DNA of 21,500 nt from an uncultured Solobacterium sp. (GCA_938041275.1 CALISH010000139.1:1-21500); one strand, 5' to 3'. Positions 6,985-14,823 are shown, counted from the stretch's first letter. Numbers and translations: made by a program. Notes: generated by a model not told the origin, from the letters alone.

Positions 6985-7370
6985 TACACATAAAGTGGAT
7001 AGTGCTTTTTTATTTGAAAACATTTTCTTTATATTCTTTAATCCATCGACGCAGCATACTGCTGGTAGATAAGCCTAAGTCTATTGATACGCTAGTTATT
7101 GACTCATGAAGTATCAATACTCTATGAATGGTCTCTTCCTTAAATTGGATAGAGTAATCACGATAGCCATGGCGTAGAATATCAAATCCATGTTTATCAA
7201 CTAGCTTAATAATATATTGAATATTAGATTGTGGTGTGTTCCATTTTAACTGGCGCTGTGAAAGTGTGGATCCGCATTTTCGTTCCTTGTAGATTTGAAC
7301 CTTGTCTTCAAATGTAAATTTCATAATAAAAGTGAACCTCCTAAGTTGTTGTCCAACTTTTGGGTGTTCA
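6985..7370 (-). mobile_element. Degenerate IS150/IS3-like insertion sequence remnant
   Basis: The right edge GTCCAACTTTTGGGTGTTCA (7351-7370) resembles the TG...GTTGGAC-type terminal repeat of IS150-like elements. The left edge TACACATAAAGTGGAT (6985-7000) looks like a diverged inverted partner: TCCACTTTATGTGT on the minus strand against TCCAACTTTTGGGTGT at the other end. Between them is only a truncated orfA; the transposase catalytic orfB is absent. The span of roughly 390 bp is far below a full element (about 1.2-1.5 kb). The exact ends and any target duplication were not established. Confidence 0.5.
7010..7324 (-). pseudogene. Truncated IS150-like transposase orfA (helix-turn-helix protein), 104 aa
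   Basis: The product begins MKFTFEDKVQIYKERK and has two helix-turn-helix-like units: about residues 5-50 (TLSQRQLKWNTPQSNIQYII) and about 55-98 (EETIHRVLILHESITSVSIDLGLSTSSMLRRWIKEY). This is the arrangement of OrfA in IS150-type IS3 elements. The family protein normally continues with a leucine-zipper region of about 70 residues, missing here, and no DDE-type orfB follows. The ATG at 7322-7324 has an AGGAGG site about 12 bases upstream. It might still be made as a small DNA-binding protein, but the likelier reading is a decayed transposon gene. Confidence 0.7.
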
Positions 7371-7397
7371 CTTCAAACTTGTTTACTGTTCTTTTGA

Positions 7398-9341
7398 CTA
7401 TATACTGCTATATCTCTTCTTTATAACAATATCGACTCCGAGAATCACTAGAGATGTCACCATTAATATCATGAACATTCCAATGTTCGTATTGTCATAT
7501 GTCTTCGGCGTATTCTTCGTATTTGTAATCGTGAAGCCTGTCTTTGCATCACCAGTTATCTTTGTACTATAACCAGTTACATTCTCTTCATCAACTGTAT
7601 ATACGATTTCATGACCATCTGTCGCATCATACTTAGGTAAGTTGTTGAATGTGTGTTTCCAGTTTCCTGCCGCATTCAACGTCACTGTTTCTTTCTCAAC
7701 ACCATCTGCTAGTAACTTCACTGTTGCGGAAGCTGCTACTGGTCCTACCCACTTCTTCTCTACTGGAATTGAAATCTTCTCTGTGTTTGTATTGGTAATC
7801 TTGAAGCCATTTGCCATATCACCAGTGATTGCTGAATCATAGTTGGCAAGTGTTTCTTCCTTCACTGTGTATTGAATCTTGTTTCCATTTTTATATTCGT
7901 CCAAATTTGTAAAAGTATATTGCCACTGGTTTGTTGAATCTAAAACTGCCCTCTGCCCTGTATCTATCCCATCTGCATACAGATGCACAGTTACTGAGTT
8001 AACTCCCTTTCCTATCCACTGTTTGGTTACGGAAATGGACGTTTTAGATGGCTGATTGATAATTGTCTTCGTTACTGTTTTTGTTGCTGAATCGAAATCT
8101 GTAGCACGGACATTGGTATCTTCGGCAGGACTATATCCATCTGGTGCACTTACTTCACGAAGTATATAATCGTCAAGTAATAGCCCATCTAATTTGGCGT
8201 ATCCATTTGCGTCTGTTTTGAGTTGTCCTACCACTGCCTCGCTGCGTGCACGAATAACATCAAAAACAGCATTTTCGAGAGGTCGTCCATTAGGATCTGT
8301 CTTCTTGATTTCAATCGCAAATTTATAGCCTTCACCTGAACCATTAGCACCAATAATATTATAAGATGCTATATATTTATGGTTTTGCCCATTATCTTCA
8401 AGTTCTACTTCGTTTTTAAAAACTTCACCAACTGCCACCTCATATTTTATCTTAACTTTGTATCTGATCTGTAAACCTTTCCCTGCCGGTCTACTACCTA
8501 TGGCAATCGTAAAACGATTCCCTTGAACACTAATTTTATTTGCAAATTCAGCCGTTATGTCCCTTCCTTGAGTAAACTGGATATCTGTTCCAGTTGGATT
8601 TTTAACCCAGACTCCTTCCAACACCTGAAAAGAACCTTCTACATATTCAACGCCTGGATTCAACAATTGATCAACGAGTACAGCACCTACCATTGCTTGA
8701 TTAGTTTGGTTGACGTTTATTTTATAGTGCCCAATCGTTTTGTCACTTGAATCCATCCAGCCAGCCTTAATTAGTGGTACTGGCTCAACTTTTGGTGGAT
8801 TAAATTTGACCGTACCTGCAGTAACAACCGCCTGATCTCCAGAAACAGTAAGTGTTACCGGAATATCACCCGTCTGAGTTTGCGTATTGCTGTTAATCTG
8901 GGCATTAAAATAAAATGACCCTTGAATGTCGGAATGAGTATCTACATAAGATTTATAGGTAAGAACAACTTTGGCTGGATTCCCATCAATTATTTTACCA
9001 TTTGCAACAACATCATTCCCAGCCTTGACCTCGAATTGAAAGGGTTGTGCCGGTGAAAATCCAACTGGTAGCGTCATTGTAGTTGTATCTCCCGCATGCA
9101 CCGTATTATTTGGTAACTTATATTGAACATTAATTCTGAATGGATGCCAAGCTCCGATTTGATATGTAAACGGATTTCCATTCGTATCTGTCAACGAAGC
9201 ACCAGTAATAACATTATTTCTTAATTCCTCTGCATATACAGGCACAATGCCGCCATGAAACAGACTGGTAAAAATAATCAATAATGACATTACTATACCG
9301 AATAAGCCTGCTACATTTTTGTGCCCAAATAGTTTCTTCAT
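7398..9341 (-). CDS. Cell-surface adhesin with Cna_B-type repeats and atypical sorting signal, 647 aa
   Basis: A secreted, probably wall-anchored surface protein. It has a signal peptide (about residues 1-37, cleavage after VYA), a two-part N-terminal region (about 40-335) resembling the collagen/fibrinogen-binding Ig-like folds of MSCRAMM adhesins, a SpaA-like prealbumin domain (about 345-430, IEIKKTDPNGRPLENAVFDV), two Cna_B-like repeats (from about 435, SVTKQWIGKG, and about 525, PVEKKWVG, each ending in ITNT) and a C-terminal sorting region. That region has TPKTYD (611-616), a hydrophobic stretch and a KKRYSSI tail. The usual motif would be LPxTG, here with Gly replaced by Tyr. The SpaA/Cna_B domains may form isopeptide bonds. 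No sortase is in the window. The ATG at 9339-9341 has AAGGAGA and its own promoter. The ligand is unknown. Confidence 0.9.
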   Translation of the reverse strand: MKKLFGHKNVAGLFGIVMSLLIIFTSLFHGGIVPVYAEELRNNVITGASLTDTNGNPFTYQIGAWHPFRINVQYKLPNNTVHAGDTTTMTLPVGFSPAQPFQFEVKAGNDVVANGKIIDGNPAKVVLTYKSYVDTHSDIQGSFYFNAQINSNTQTQTGDIPVTLTVSGDQAVVTAGTVKFNPPKVEPVPLIKAGWMDSSDKTIGHYKINVNQTNQAMVGAVLVDQLLNPGVEYVEGSFQVLEGVWVKNPTGTDIQFTQGRDITAEFANKISVQGNRFTIAIGSRPAGKGLQIRYKVKIKYEVAVGEVFKNEVELEDNGQNHKYIASYNIIGANGSGEGYKFAIEIKKTDPNGRPLENAVFDVIRARSEAVVGQLKTDANGYAKLDGLLLDDYILREVSAPDGYSPAEDTNVRATDFDSATKTVTKTIINQPSKTSISVTKQWIGKGVNSVTVHLYADGIDTGQRAVLDSTNQWQYTFTNLDEYKNGNKIQYTVKEETLANYDSAITGDMANGFKITNTNTEKISIPVEKKWVGPVAASATVKLLADGVEKETVTLNAAGNWKHTFNNLPKYDATDGHEIVYTVDEENVTGYSTKITGDAKTGFTITNTKNTPKTYDNTNIGMFMILMVTSLVILGVDIVIKKRYSSI

Positions 9342-9422
9342 AAATTCTCCTTACTTTATCTTAATCTTATGCACAGTAACATAAACGAAATATCCGTTTG
9401 ATATTTACGGCAAAAATGATTA

Positions 9423-9450
9423 ATTATACTATATCATATTACTAGCACAA
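9423..9450 (-). promoter_or_regulatory. Sigma-A-type promoter for the surface adhesin
   Basis: On the minus strand, -35 TTGTGC (9450-9445), a 16-base spacer and a consensus -10 TATAAT (9428-9423). The leader is about 75 bases and contains a small AAATATC/GGATATTT inverted repeat. Confidence 0.65.
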
Positions 9451-9495
9451 GCAACCATAAGACTCTATCCTGTCAGATATAAAGATATAAAGAAG

Positions 9496-9518
9496 AAAAA
9501 GGAGGAAATTTATCCTCC
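9496..9518 (-). terminator. Intrinsic terminator after rnpB
   Basis: On the minus strand GGAGGA (9518-9513) pairs with TCCTCC (9506-9501) around a 6-base A+T loop, followed by five Ts (9500-9496). It directly follows the P1 helix of the RNase P RNA. Confidence 0.8.
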
Positions 9519-9520
9519 AT

Positions 9521-9880
9521 AAATGCGTACAATTGTAAGCCATGTTCTGTCCTGTTTCCAGGGGCAGCCATTTATCTGTGCTTTCACACCTGCATCACGC
9601 TTCAGTTCGCCTTCTGCAGTTCCTCTACCAAATTTGAGTTTCTCGCTTGCGGGGTTTATCTCGTTCCACCCGATAGGTTTCCCTATCGGCTACGTCACTG
9701 TGACACCTTAAGGGCTTAAACCATGACCGAAGTTTTAGGTTCTCGCTCCGCCGTTATCTTTCGATACCCGGTCTTATTAATTGGGCCGGCACAAACACTA
9801 CCATCATCGCAGATGGTGCGAGCATGGACTTTCCTCTAACACCATAGGTGCCAGCGACTGCCTCATGTACGTATACCATT
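9521..9880 (-). ncRNA. rnpB: RNase P RNA, Bacillus (B) type
   Basis: Catalytic RNA that removes 5' leaders from tRNA precursors. The conserved GAGGAAAGTCCATGCTC block lies at 9836-9820 and the conserved 3' block ACAGAACATGGCTTA at 9550-9536, both read on the minus strand. The ends can form the P1 helix (TGTACGTATA at 9866-9875 against ATGCGTACAAT at 9523-9533). Length of about 360 bases is typical. A likely promoter lies within the end of gpsB: TTGAAA (9918-9913), a 17-base spacer and AATAAC (9895-9890). The ends are approximate. Position directly after gpsB matches Bacillus. Confidence 0.97.
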
Positions 9881-9883
9881 TTC

Positions 9884-10216
9884 TTATTCGTTATTGTTTG
9901 AGAATACTTGTCTTTCAAGACGGCTCAGACGTTTCAGAATATCAACATTAGAAGCACCTTGTGAGATTGGATCTAGGTCTTCTTGTGCCTTGATCTTACC
10001 TTCAACTTCGATAAGCTTTGCACGTAGTGATGCGTTTGTACGTTCCAACTCTTCAGCCTTCTTTGTCAAATCTGCAATCATATTTTCATATGTCTGATAG
10101 TCTTGAATAATTTCATCTAATAGATGGTCAACCTGATCAGGATTATATCCCTTAAAATCGATATCAAGCTCTTTATCAACAATTTTCTGCGGATCTAGAT
10201 TTAATTTACCAGCCAT
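9884..10216 (-). CDS. gpsB: GpsB/DivIVA-family cell division protein, 110 aa
   Basis: Membrane-associated adaptor that helps place and coordinate penicillin-binding proteins at the division septum and side wall. The N-terminal DivIVA-like lipid-binding motif is clear (DIDFKGYNPDQVDHLLDEI, about residues 18-36), followed by a coiled coil (about 40-80), a linker and a short C-terminal helical segment (VDILKRLSRLERQVF, about 90-104) as in GpsB trimers. Length fits GpsB rather than full-length DivIVA. The ATG at 10214-10216 follows AGGAGGG. It is divergent from recU-ponA, whose PBP1-type product is a known GpsB partner in Bacillus. Confidence 0.93.
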   Translation of the reverse strand: MAGKLNLDPQKIVDKELDIDFKGYNPDQVDHLLDEIIQDYQTYENMIADLTKKAEELERTNASLRAKLIEVEGKIKAQEDLDPISQGASNVDILKRLSRLERQVFSNNNE

Positions 10217-10242
10217 AACTACCCTCCTATGAATGCTTATTT

Positions 10243-10271
10243 ATTATCTCATTTCACTATCCTAAAAGCAA
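10243..10271 (-). promoter_or_regulatory. Promoter for gpsB
   Basis: On the minus strand, -35 TTGCTT (10271-10266), a 17-base spacer and -10 GATAAT (10248-10243), about 27 bases upstream of the gpsB start codon. Confidence 0.6.
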
Positions 10272-10277
10272 TAAAAC

Positions 10278-10306
10278 TTCCTTATTTATGTGAACATCTG
10301 TATAAT
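10278..10306 (+). promoter_or_regulatory. Promoter for recU-ponA
   Basis: A consensus -10 TATAAT lies at 10301-10306. At 17 bases upstream only a weak -35 (TTCCTT, 10278-10283) is seen. Transcription would start near 10313, leaving a leader of little more than ten bases before the recU ATG at 10326. Confidence 0.5.
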
Positions 10307-10325
10307 AGGAATGGGAATTTTTTGT

Positions 10326-10916
10326 ATGGTCAATTATCCAAATGGAAAGAAAAAAGCATATACATCAGAACCTACTTCTGCCGGTGGTAGAGGTATGGCA
10401 CTTGAAAAGGATATTAACGTAACAAATATGTTTTATCTCAGTATAGATAAAGCAGTCATCCATAAGAAACCAACACCAGTTACGATAGTAAAAGTAGATT
10501 ATCCAGCACGCAGCGCTGCTAAAATTACGGAAGCCTATTTTAAACTTCCTTCTACAACTGACTACAATGGCATCTATCGTGGAAAATACGTTGATTTCGA
10601 GGCCAAGGAATGTGCTTCGCATACCTCCTTCCCTTTAAAATCATTACATCCCCACCAAGTTCAGCATTTACAAAATGTAATCAACCATGGTGCAATTGCT
10701 TTTTTAATTGTAAAATGGACAGTGTTTGACGAAACCTATTATGTAAAGGCAGAGGATATGATTCGCTTCATAAAAGAAAGCAATCGTCATTCCATTCCGT
10801 ATCAATGGTTTCAAGATAACGGGTATATGATTCCCAATACATATGTAACCCCGATTGATTATTTAAAGATTATCGATCAGTTATACTTCAACTCAGGAGG
10901 AAACAATGACAAATAA
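10326..10916 (+). CDS. recU: Holliday junction resolvase RecU, 196 aa
   Basis: Endonuclease that resolves four-way DNA junctions during recombination and chromosome segregation in Bacillota. The characteristic block is present: TTDYNGIYRGKYVDFEAKE, then TSFPLKSLHPHQVQHL, containing the acidic and Lys residues of the PD-(D/E)xK-like active site. I chose the ATG at 10326 (MVNYPNGKK) because it matches the usual RecU start (MIRYPNGK in Bacillus) and because an upstream in-frame ATG at 10290 lies within the promoter. The stop codon overlaps the start of ponA by 11 bases, so the two are translationally coupled, as in the Bacillus recU-ponA operon. Confidence 0.93.
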   Translation: MVNYPNGKKKAYTSEPTSAGGRGMALEKDINVTNMFYLSIDKAVIHKKPTPVTIVKVDYPARSAAKITEAYFKLPSTTDYNGIYRGKYVDFEAKECASHTSFPLKSLHPHQVQHLQNVINHGAIAFLIVKWTVFDETYYVKAEDMIRFIKESNRHSIPYQWFQDNGYMIPNTYVTPIDYLKIIDQLYFNSGGNNDK

Positions 10917-13578
10917 ACAAACTAAAAAACCTGGCGTAAAGCGTAAGATACATGGGTTTAGAATTCTAACGTTATTTATGGCTATCATCGTTGGCTTTGA
11001 ATTCGTTGGAGCTGCCGTTGGAGCTATCGCAATTAGTACACTCTTAAAAGGAACTCCACAGTTTAAGTTGGATGACTTTACAAACTTCCAATCCACAATT
11101 GTATTAGACGCAAATGGCACAAAGATTGCGGACGTTGGACAGACATTGCGTGAAAACGTTGTTTATAATCAGATCCCTGAAGCGATGGTCGATGCCTTCT
11201 TATCTATTGAAGACTCCCGTTACTTTAGTCATAACGGATTCGATATCCCACGTTTTACGAAGTCCATTATTGAAACTGTCCTGCGCGGTTACATGCAAGG
11301 TGGTTCTACATTTACGATGCAGTTGGTTAAGTTAACTTACTTCGAAGACGATCAAGCAGGAACTTCTAAAACGAAGAACATCCAGTATAAGGTACAGCAG
11401 ATTGCTTTAGCAATGGAACTTGAAAAGAATTCCTCCAAAGAAGAAATCTTTACAATGTACCTAAATAAGATGAACTTCGGTGGTGTTGGTAATATCCGTG
11501 GTGTACAGAAAGCATCCTTACAATACTTTGGTAAGAATGTTTGGGAGCTAAATCTTGCAGAATGCGCACTGCTAGCAGGTGTTATTAACTCACCATATAC
11601 ATTTGACCCACATAACTACCTCGATAAAGCAACTGCTCGTCGTAATACCGTATTGGATATGATGCTTTACCATGGCTACATTACCCAAGAAGAATGTGAC
11701 CTTGCGAAATCCATCAAAGTTGAAGACTTATTGATTGATGCAAAATCAACAATCAATACTGATTATACTTATCAGGCATATATTGATGCGGCACTCAAGG
11801 AGGCTCGTGAAGTGACTGGCCTTGATCCAATGAACGTTTCAATGGAAATCCATACAAACATGAACCCTACTGTACAAGCACAGCTTGAAAGTATTCAGGC
11901 TGGTACAGGTGGTATCGATTTCCCTGATGATTTATATGAATTAGGCTCTATCGTTATCAACAACCAAACAGGTGAAGTCGTTGGTATCATGGGTGGTAGA
12001 AACTGGGCAAGCGGAGGATCGATGTTATTGGATCACGCTACCGAACAGTTCAATCAACCAGGTTCCACAATCAAACCAGTACTCGATTACGCATTAGCGT
12101 TTGAAGATCTAGGCTGGGCAACTTCCCATACTGTTCTTGATAAGCCTGTTACGTATGGTAACTGGACATTCAATAACTTCGACAATACAAAATGGGGTGT
12201 TGTAGATTTATCTAAGGCTGTTGGTCTTTCCCTAAATACTGTCGCAATTAACACATTACAAGCTGTTATCGATAAATCAGGTGCACAGCGTGTCACAAAC
12301 TACTTAACTTCTCTAGGACTTAGTCAGTTTAAACCAGAGTTATTTGACATTAGTTTCGCTATTGGTGGTGGTAATATGCGTGTATCAGCACAAGAACTCG
12401 CAGCTGCTACAGGTGTGCTCATCAATGGTGGTAACTATATCAAGCCTCATACAATCAACACAATCTTCTACCGTAACGGTCAGAAGGAACCCTATGTCGC
12501 TCCAACAACAGGAACATCTGTTCTATCACCACAAGCAGCTTATCTCGCTTCTTACTTAATGCGTAACGCAGTTGAACAAGACTGGGGTAACTACATGTAT
12601 GCAATCCGTAAGGGTTATCCAGTATATGGTAAAACAGGTACAACCGACTGGGGTGATGCTGGTCTAGAGTATGGCATTCCAGTTGGTGCTGCTAAGGATG
12701 AGTGGATGGTTGGTCAAACAACAAAATTCACAATTGCGGTATGGTCTGGTTATGAAAAGGCCATCGCTGGTACAGATACATACTTCTCAAGATGGAAGTT
12801 GAATATGAATATTCCTGGTGTCATTATCAGTAATGTTCTGGATACACTGGAAGGTATCTATGGTACACCTGGTGAACTTGCAATGCCTGAAGGTATTAGT
12901 AAGATTACACACATTAAAGGTCTATACCCATATGTCGCACCTGACGATACAATTCCATCCGATTATGTATCAACAGGTCTTGTAAAGACAGAGTACGCAA
13001 AACTTGGTACATATACAAACCTTATTACTACTCCACAAAATCTAGCTTCCTTTGCAGCATCCTATGATGAGAATAACGATACTGTAAACTTTGCTTGGAC
13101 ACCATATCCTGACCCAGCGAAACTCGTTGAAGAAAGTCACGATGATAAGACCTTCGATATCTCATGGATTACTGGTCCAATCACGTACAAGGCACGTATC
13201 GTACAGAATAGTGCTGTAGTCGCAACAATCAACTACACAGGTGATAAGTTATCGAAAGTCATCGATGGTCTACAGCCTGATACAGATACACAGGTATGTG
13301 GTTACTATGGATACGAGAAGAATGATACAGTCGCTTCAAATGAAGTCTGCGTAAGTTTCCGTACTCCAGAAGCGAAAGTCACCGTACCAAATTACAGTGA
13401 TCCACGTCAATACGTTGAATGGGGTAACGCAAACAACATCACAATCAATCGTGCACCTGGCGATACTATCGCCTCTATGAGTGGTCGTGTACAAGACGTT
13501 CGTGATACGAATGGTAATAGCGTAATTGGCAAAAAAGTTAAGAAAGGATCTACTGTTACAGTCTACATTTACTTCTAA
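10906..13578 (+). CDS. ponA: Class A penicillin-binding protein (PBP1A-type), 890 aa
   Basis: Bifunctional peptidoglycan synthase at the outer membrane face. Order: a short basic cytoplasmic tail, a membrane anchor (about 19-45), a GT51 glycosyltransferase (about 80-260), a transpeptidase (about 345-660) and a C-terminal extension with FN3-like (about 715-825) and PASTA-like (about 835-890) parts. Transpeptidase motifs are intact: STIK (387-390), SLN (442-444), KTGT (576-579). In the glycosyltransferase, motif 1 IEDSRYFSHNG keeps catalytic Glu102, motif 2 reads GGSTFTMQL, and motif 3 reads YKVQQ (161-165) where relatives have RKxxE, so the second conserved Glu is Gln. The ATG at 10906 has AGGAGG at 10895-10900 inside recU. 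A strong terminator follows. Confidence 0.96.
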   Translation: MTNKQTKKPGVKRKIHGFRILTLFMAIIVGFEFVGAAVGAIAISTLLKGTPQFKLDDFTNFQSTIVLDANGTKIADVGQTLRENVVYNQIPEAMVDAFLSIEDSRYFSHNGFDIPRFTKSIIETVLRGYMQGGSTFTMQLVKLTYFEDDQAGTSKTKNIQYKVQQIALAMELEKNSSKEEIFTMYLNKMNFGGVGNIRGVQKASLQYFGKNVWELNLAECALLAGVINSPYTFDPHNYLDKATARRNTVLDMMLYHGYITQEECDLAKSIKVEDLLIDAKSTINTDYTYQAYIDAALKEAREVTGLDPMNVSMEIHTNMNPTVQAQLESIQAGTGGIDFPDDLYELGSIVINNQTGEVVGIMGGRNWASGGSMLLDHATEQFNQPGSTIKPVLDYALAFEDLGWATSHTVLDKPVTYGNWTFNNFDNTKWGVVDLSKAVGLSLNTVAINTLQAVIDKSGAQRVTNYLTSLGLSQFKPELFDISFAIGGGNMRVSAQELAAATGVLINGGNYIKPHTINTIFYRNGQKEPYVAPTTGTSVLSPQAAYLASYLMRNAVEQDWGNYMYAIRKGYPVYGKTGTTDWGDAGLEYGIPVGAAKDEWMVGQTTKFTIAVWSGYEKAIAGTDTYFSRWKLNMNIPGVIISNVLDTLEGIYGTPGELAMPEGISKITHIKGLYPYVAPDDTIPSDYVSTGLVKTEYAKLGTYTNLITTPQNLASFAASYDENNDTVNFAWTPYPDPAKLVEESHDDKTFDISWITGPITYKARIVQNSAVVATINYTGDKLSKVIDGLQPDTDTQVCGYYGYEKNDTVASNEVCVSFRTPEAKVTVPNYSDPRQYVEWGNANNITINRAPGDTIASMSGRVQDVRDTNGNSVIGKKVKKGSTVTVYIYF

Positions 13579-13601
13579 AAGTCTTCTTCGGAAGACTTTT
13601 T
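13577..13601 (+). terminator. Intrinsic terminator after ponA
   Basis: AAAAGTCTTC (13577-13586), a TTCG tetraloop and GAAGACTTTT (13591-13600) form a perfect 10-pair stem ending in a T-run. It overlaps the ponA stop codon region by two bases. Confidence 0.9.
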
Positions 13602-13623
13602 CTATGCATTCTATGCATTCTAT

Positions 13624-13652
13624 TTGCAAAATATTTTCTTGTGCCCTATAAT
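13624..13652 (+). promoter_or_regulatory. Strong sigma-A-type promoter for the small TTG-started gene
   Basis: -35 TTGCAA (13624-13629), a 17-base spacer and a consensus -10 TATAAT (13647-13652). It is one of the best promoters in the window and predicts a leader of about 60 bases before the TTG at 13721. Confidence 0.75.
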
Positions 13653-13720
13653 CTTTTCAAGATAAGGAAGTTGTAACAATACATTTCATTTATCCTAGTA
13701 AGAAAAGGAGGTTTTTCATA

Positions 13721-13882
13721 TTGAACTATAGAATTGAATACACAGCTATCAGCAACGGTAGTACAGTCATTGAATACGCAGATGCCAGCAGACAAGCTGA
13801 ACTACTACGTGAAGCTGAATCCGGTACAATCAATATTATTAACGAGTACCGCTATGAATCTTATGCAGAAGTTTCTGCATAA
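13721..13882 (+). CDS. Small hypothetical protein, 53 aa, TTG start
   Basis: Not recognised. The frame opens TTG AAC TAT and encodes MNYRIEYTAISNGSTVIEYA followed by a hydrophilic stretch (DASRQAELLREAESG) and NIINEYRYESYAEVSA. It is predicted soluble, with no signal peptide, membrane segment or cysteines; the pattern suggests a strand-helix-strand fold. Support for it being real: AAAGGAGG (13705-13712) sits 8 bases before the TTG, a strong promoter lies upstream (13624-13652), an intrinsic terminator follows (13921-13960), and nothing else occupies this unit. No ATG-started frame fits. It is monocistronic, so its neighbours give no hint of function. Confidence 0.8.
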   Translation: MNYRIEYTAISNGSTVIEYADASRQAELLREAESGTINIINEYRYESYAEVSA

Positions 13883-13920
13883 TTAACCCAAACAAACACT
13901 CTAACAAAGAGAAAAATATA

Positions 13921-13960
13921 AAAAGCGATTCTTCATCACTTCAGTATGAAGAATCGTTTT
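13921..13960. terminator. Bidirectional terminator between the small gene and the ZIP transporter gene
   Basis: AAAAGCGATTCTTCAT (13921-13936) pairs with ATGAAGAATCGTTTT (13946-13960) around a 9-base loop, with Ts at the 3' end in either direction. It ends the plus-strand small gene and the minus-strand ZIP gene. Confidence 0.85.
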
Positions 13961-13964
13961 CATT

Positions 13965-14747
13965 TTATCCAAGTGCTACATCTAAAATCATCATTGTCAC
14001 AAAGCCTAACGAGAATAACACCGTTCCAATGTTTGTGTGTTTTCCTTCTGACATTTCAGGGATCAACTCTTCCACAACAACGTACATCATCGCACCTGCC
14101 GCAAAGCTCAAGAAGTATGGAAGTAGTGGTACGACCTGTGTCGCAAATAAGATGGTGATGATAGAACCAATAGGTTCCACTAAACCAGATAATACTCCAT
14201 ATACAAAGGTTTTCCACTTTGGCATCCCCTCTGCTCTAAGTGGCATAGACACAATTGCACCTTCAGGAAAGTTTTGGATTGCAATACCAAGTGCTAAGGC
14301 AAGTGCACCAAAGTATGTAATGGAACTATTCCCATTTAACCAACCTGCATAGACAACACCGACTGCCATTCCTTCTGGAATATTATGTAGTGTTACCGCA
14401 AGAATCAACTTCATAGAACGTGATAGCCGATTCTCTTTTGGACCTTCTTCAGTATTATCCAAATGCATATGTGGTGTTACTTCATCTAAGAATAACAAGA
14501 AACCTGCACCCACCAAAAAGCCTATAGCTGCAGGAATAAAGGACAGCTTTCCAAGTGAAGAAGATTGTTCTAAGGCAGGAACTAATAAACTCCAAAACGA
14601 TGCGGCTACCATGACACCCGCCGCAAATCTAGTTAATCCCTTCTGTAGTTTCTCACTCATCTTATCTTTTAAGACAAATACCATTGCGGCACCCAAAGAT
14701 GTGCCGATAAATGGTATTAATATACCGATTGTTGTACGCAATAACAT
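13965..14747 (-). CDS. ZIP-family divalent metal transporter, 260 aa
   Basis: Membrane transporter for zinc or other divalent metal ions, of the ZIP superfamily (ZupT/GufA-like). About eight hydrophobic segments, with the binuclear metal-site motifs HNIPEG (121-126) and QNFPEG (158-163) in the fourth and fifth. A His-containing loop, DEVTPHMHLDNTEEG (about 88-102), lies between the third and fourth segments, as is common in the family. Length is normal. The ATG at 14745-14747 follows AAAGAAGAA and an extended -10 promoter, so it is probably a single-gene unit. No metal-responsive operator was recognised, so the metal specificity is open. Confidence 0.92.
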   Translation of the reverse strand: MLLRTTIGILIPFIGTSLGAAMVFVLKDKMSEKLQKGLTRFAAGVMVAASFWSLLVPALEQSSSLGKLSFIPAAIGFLVGAGFLLFLDEVTPHMHLDNTEEGPKENRLSRSMKLILAVTLHNIPEGMAVGVVYAGWLNGNSSITYFGALALALGIAIQNFPEGAIVSMPLRAEGMPKWKTFVYGVLSGLVEPIGSIITILFATQVVPLLPYFLSFAAGAMMYVVVEELIPEMSEGKHTNIGTVLFSLGFVTMMILDVALG

Positions 14748-14777
14748 ATAATTCTTCTTTCCCTCAAATTACATGAG

Positions 14778-14786
14778 ATTATAGCA
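14778..14786 (-). promoter_or_regulatory. Extended -10 promoter for the ZIP transporter gene
   Basis: On the minus strand TG-C-TATAAT (14786-14778), about 31 bases upstream of the start codon. No good -35 is visible at 17-18 bases. Confidence 0.6.
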
Positions 14787-14823
14787 CCAATCAATATTCC
14801 TCGTTATTCATTTGCCCAATTGC

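Noticed and set aside
7385..7400. Small inverted repeat near the end of the adhesin gene as a terminator
   Set aside because: The stem is about five A+T pairs without a T-run, too weak to call.
10290..10325. Upstream in-frame ATG that would extend RecU by 12 residues
   Set aside because: It lies within the promoter region and before the -10 box, and the shorter protein begins as other RecU proteins do.
13603..13622. Short direct repeat TCTATGCAT-type (two 9-base units) after the ponA terminator
   Set aside because: Only two copies, A+T-rich and without associated genes; too short to call a repeat array or an attachment site.
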